Part shown: positions 6,485 through 6,828 of the stretch, one piece after another
Layout: every line of letters starts with the position of its first letter
How positions within the stretch are numbered: position 1 is the first letter of the stretch
Origin: CAZVFX01 sp964626565
GTDB taxonomy: Bacteria > Myxococcota_A > UBA9042 > CAIXZC01
Length of the DNA stretch: 6,828 nucleotides
NCBI GenBank assembly: GCA_964626565.1
Contig: CAZVFX010000224.1
Coordinates: 1 to 6,828 of the forward strand
Direction: 5' to 3'
The notes under the pieces: generated by a model
The model's database searches: none
The model's input: only the letters and a program-made list of their open reading frames with translations
Told to the model about the DNA's origin: nothing
Translations under genes and position numbers: made by a program

Positions 6485-6828
6485 TCGATACCTTTCTCCT
6501 CGTGGTCCGGTCGGTTCCCTGAGGGAGCTACTTCCGCCTCAAATCTCTCTCGCAAACCGCACCAGGACTCTAACGTCTCAAGCATGGTGCTCATCCATTT
6601 GCCCGCCATGTACCGTTCCCAGAGCGACCGCTGGCCAGCCGGCTCCAGTACGCGACCGTCTCCGGCCAGGAACACTCGTCCATTGGGGCCCTCGAACAGA
6701 AAATGTCCGAGGTGCTCCTTCATCTCGTGCTTCGGGTCGAGCTCGCGGGCGAACCGCCCTGTGTGGAACGGATGGTTCCAGATACTGATGCGCCCTTCGT
6801 ATCGCAGCGCCATGATGGCTGCGAGGCG
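6481..6828 (-). CDS. unrecognised protein, 5' partial, operon partner of the large ATPase
   Basis: The frame is open from the right edge to the TGA at 6483-6481, giving 115 visible residues. An ATG at 6813-6811 would give a 110-residue protein, but no Shine-Dalgarno sequence precedes it and the five codons before it (RLAAI) are also open. The gene therefore more likely starts beyond the window, and this is its C-terminal part. I do not recognise the family. Visible features are an aromatic, histidine-rich stretch, RISIWNHPFHTGRFARELDP (residues 8-27 counted from the internal Met), then HLGHFLFEGPNGRVFLAGDG, which looks like two beta strands with a turn. An amphipathic helix follows (about WERYMAGKWMSTMLETLESW), and the end is charged (PDHEEKGIE). 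There is no membrane segment. It overlaps the next gene by four bases, so the two are almost certainly co-transcribed and may act in one complex. It could be the end of a larger enzyme such as a helicase or methyltransferase, but nothing visible proves that. Confidence 0.75.
   Translation of the reverse strand, partial: RLAAIMALRYEGRISIWNHPFHTGRFARELDPKHEMKEHLGHFLFEGPNGRVFLAGDGRVLEPAGQRSLWERYMAGKWMSTMLETLESWCGLRERFEAEVAPSGNRPDHEEKGIE
6491..6500 (-). promoter_or_regulatory. ribosome binding site of the large ATPase gene
   Basis: Read on the minus strand, bases 6500 to 6491 are AGGAGAAAGG. AAAGG ends six bases before the ATG at 6484-6482, and AGGAG ends eleven bases before it. A second ATG follows directly (6481-6479), giving Met-Met, and either could start translation. 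The site lies inside the end of the upstream gene, as expected for coupled genes. Confidence 0.55.

Noticed and set aside
1..6828. CRISPR arrays, tRNA genes, insertion-sequence ends or long repeats
   Set aside because: Reading both strands showed no regularly spaced repeat, no cloverleaf-like segment, no transposase motif and no long inverted or direct repeat; coding sequence fills nearly all the window.

Overview
The window has about 57-63% GC by eye. It holds four protein-coding genes packed almost end to end, with no RNA gene, CRISPR array or insertion sequence that I can recognise. Composition and gene families suggest a high-GC bacterium, possibly a myxobacterium or other large-genome proteobacterium, in an accessory region at the edge of phage-like DNA. 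The taxon is a guess; the sequence alone does not fix it.

Layout. Bases 3-695 (+) are the 3' end of a gene resembling a phage tail fibre or other structural protein, with very C-rich third codon positions. A 98-base spacer follows (696-793), with a weak promoter candidate and a good ribosome binding site. Bases 794-1549 (+) encode a 251-residue DUF932-like protein, a family typical of phages, plasmids and integrated elements. Bases 1550-6484 (-), about 72% of the window, are one uninterrupted gene for a 1644-residue protein. It has a sacsin/NO VEIN-type GHKL (Hsp90-like) ATPase domain at the N-terminus and a NOV_C/DUF3883 domain with a PD-(D/E)XK nuclease-like D...ExK signature at the C-terminus. 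Bases 6481-6828 (-) are the 3' part of an unrecognised gene immediately upstream of the large gene. Its stop overlaps the large gene's start in an ATGA, so the two are probably one translationally coupled operon continuing beyond the right edge.

How they may work together. The large protein is the centre of interest: an ATP-driven, Hsp90-like switch joined through about 1000 residues of uncharacterised sequence and a disordered acidic linker to a probable nuclease. This fits a bacterial anti-phage or anti-plasmid effector, with the coupled upstream gene as a partner. The DUF932-like gene converges on it with no spacer at all: the two stop codons together form the palindrome TGATCA. Whether that gene belongs to the same system, or to the mobile element carrying it, cannot be settled from one window. 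The defence role is inference from domains and context; the domain calls rest on motifs visible in the translations.
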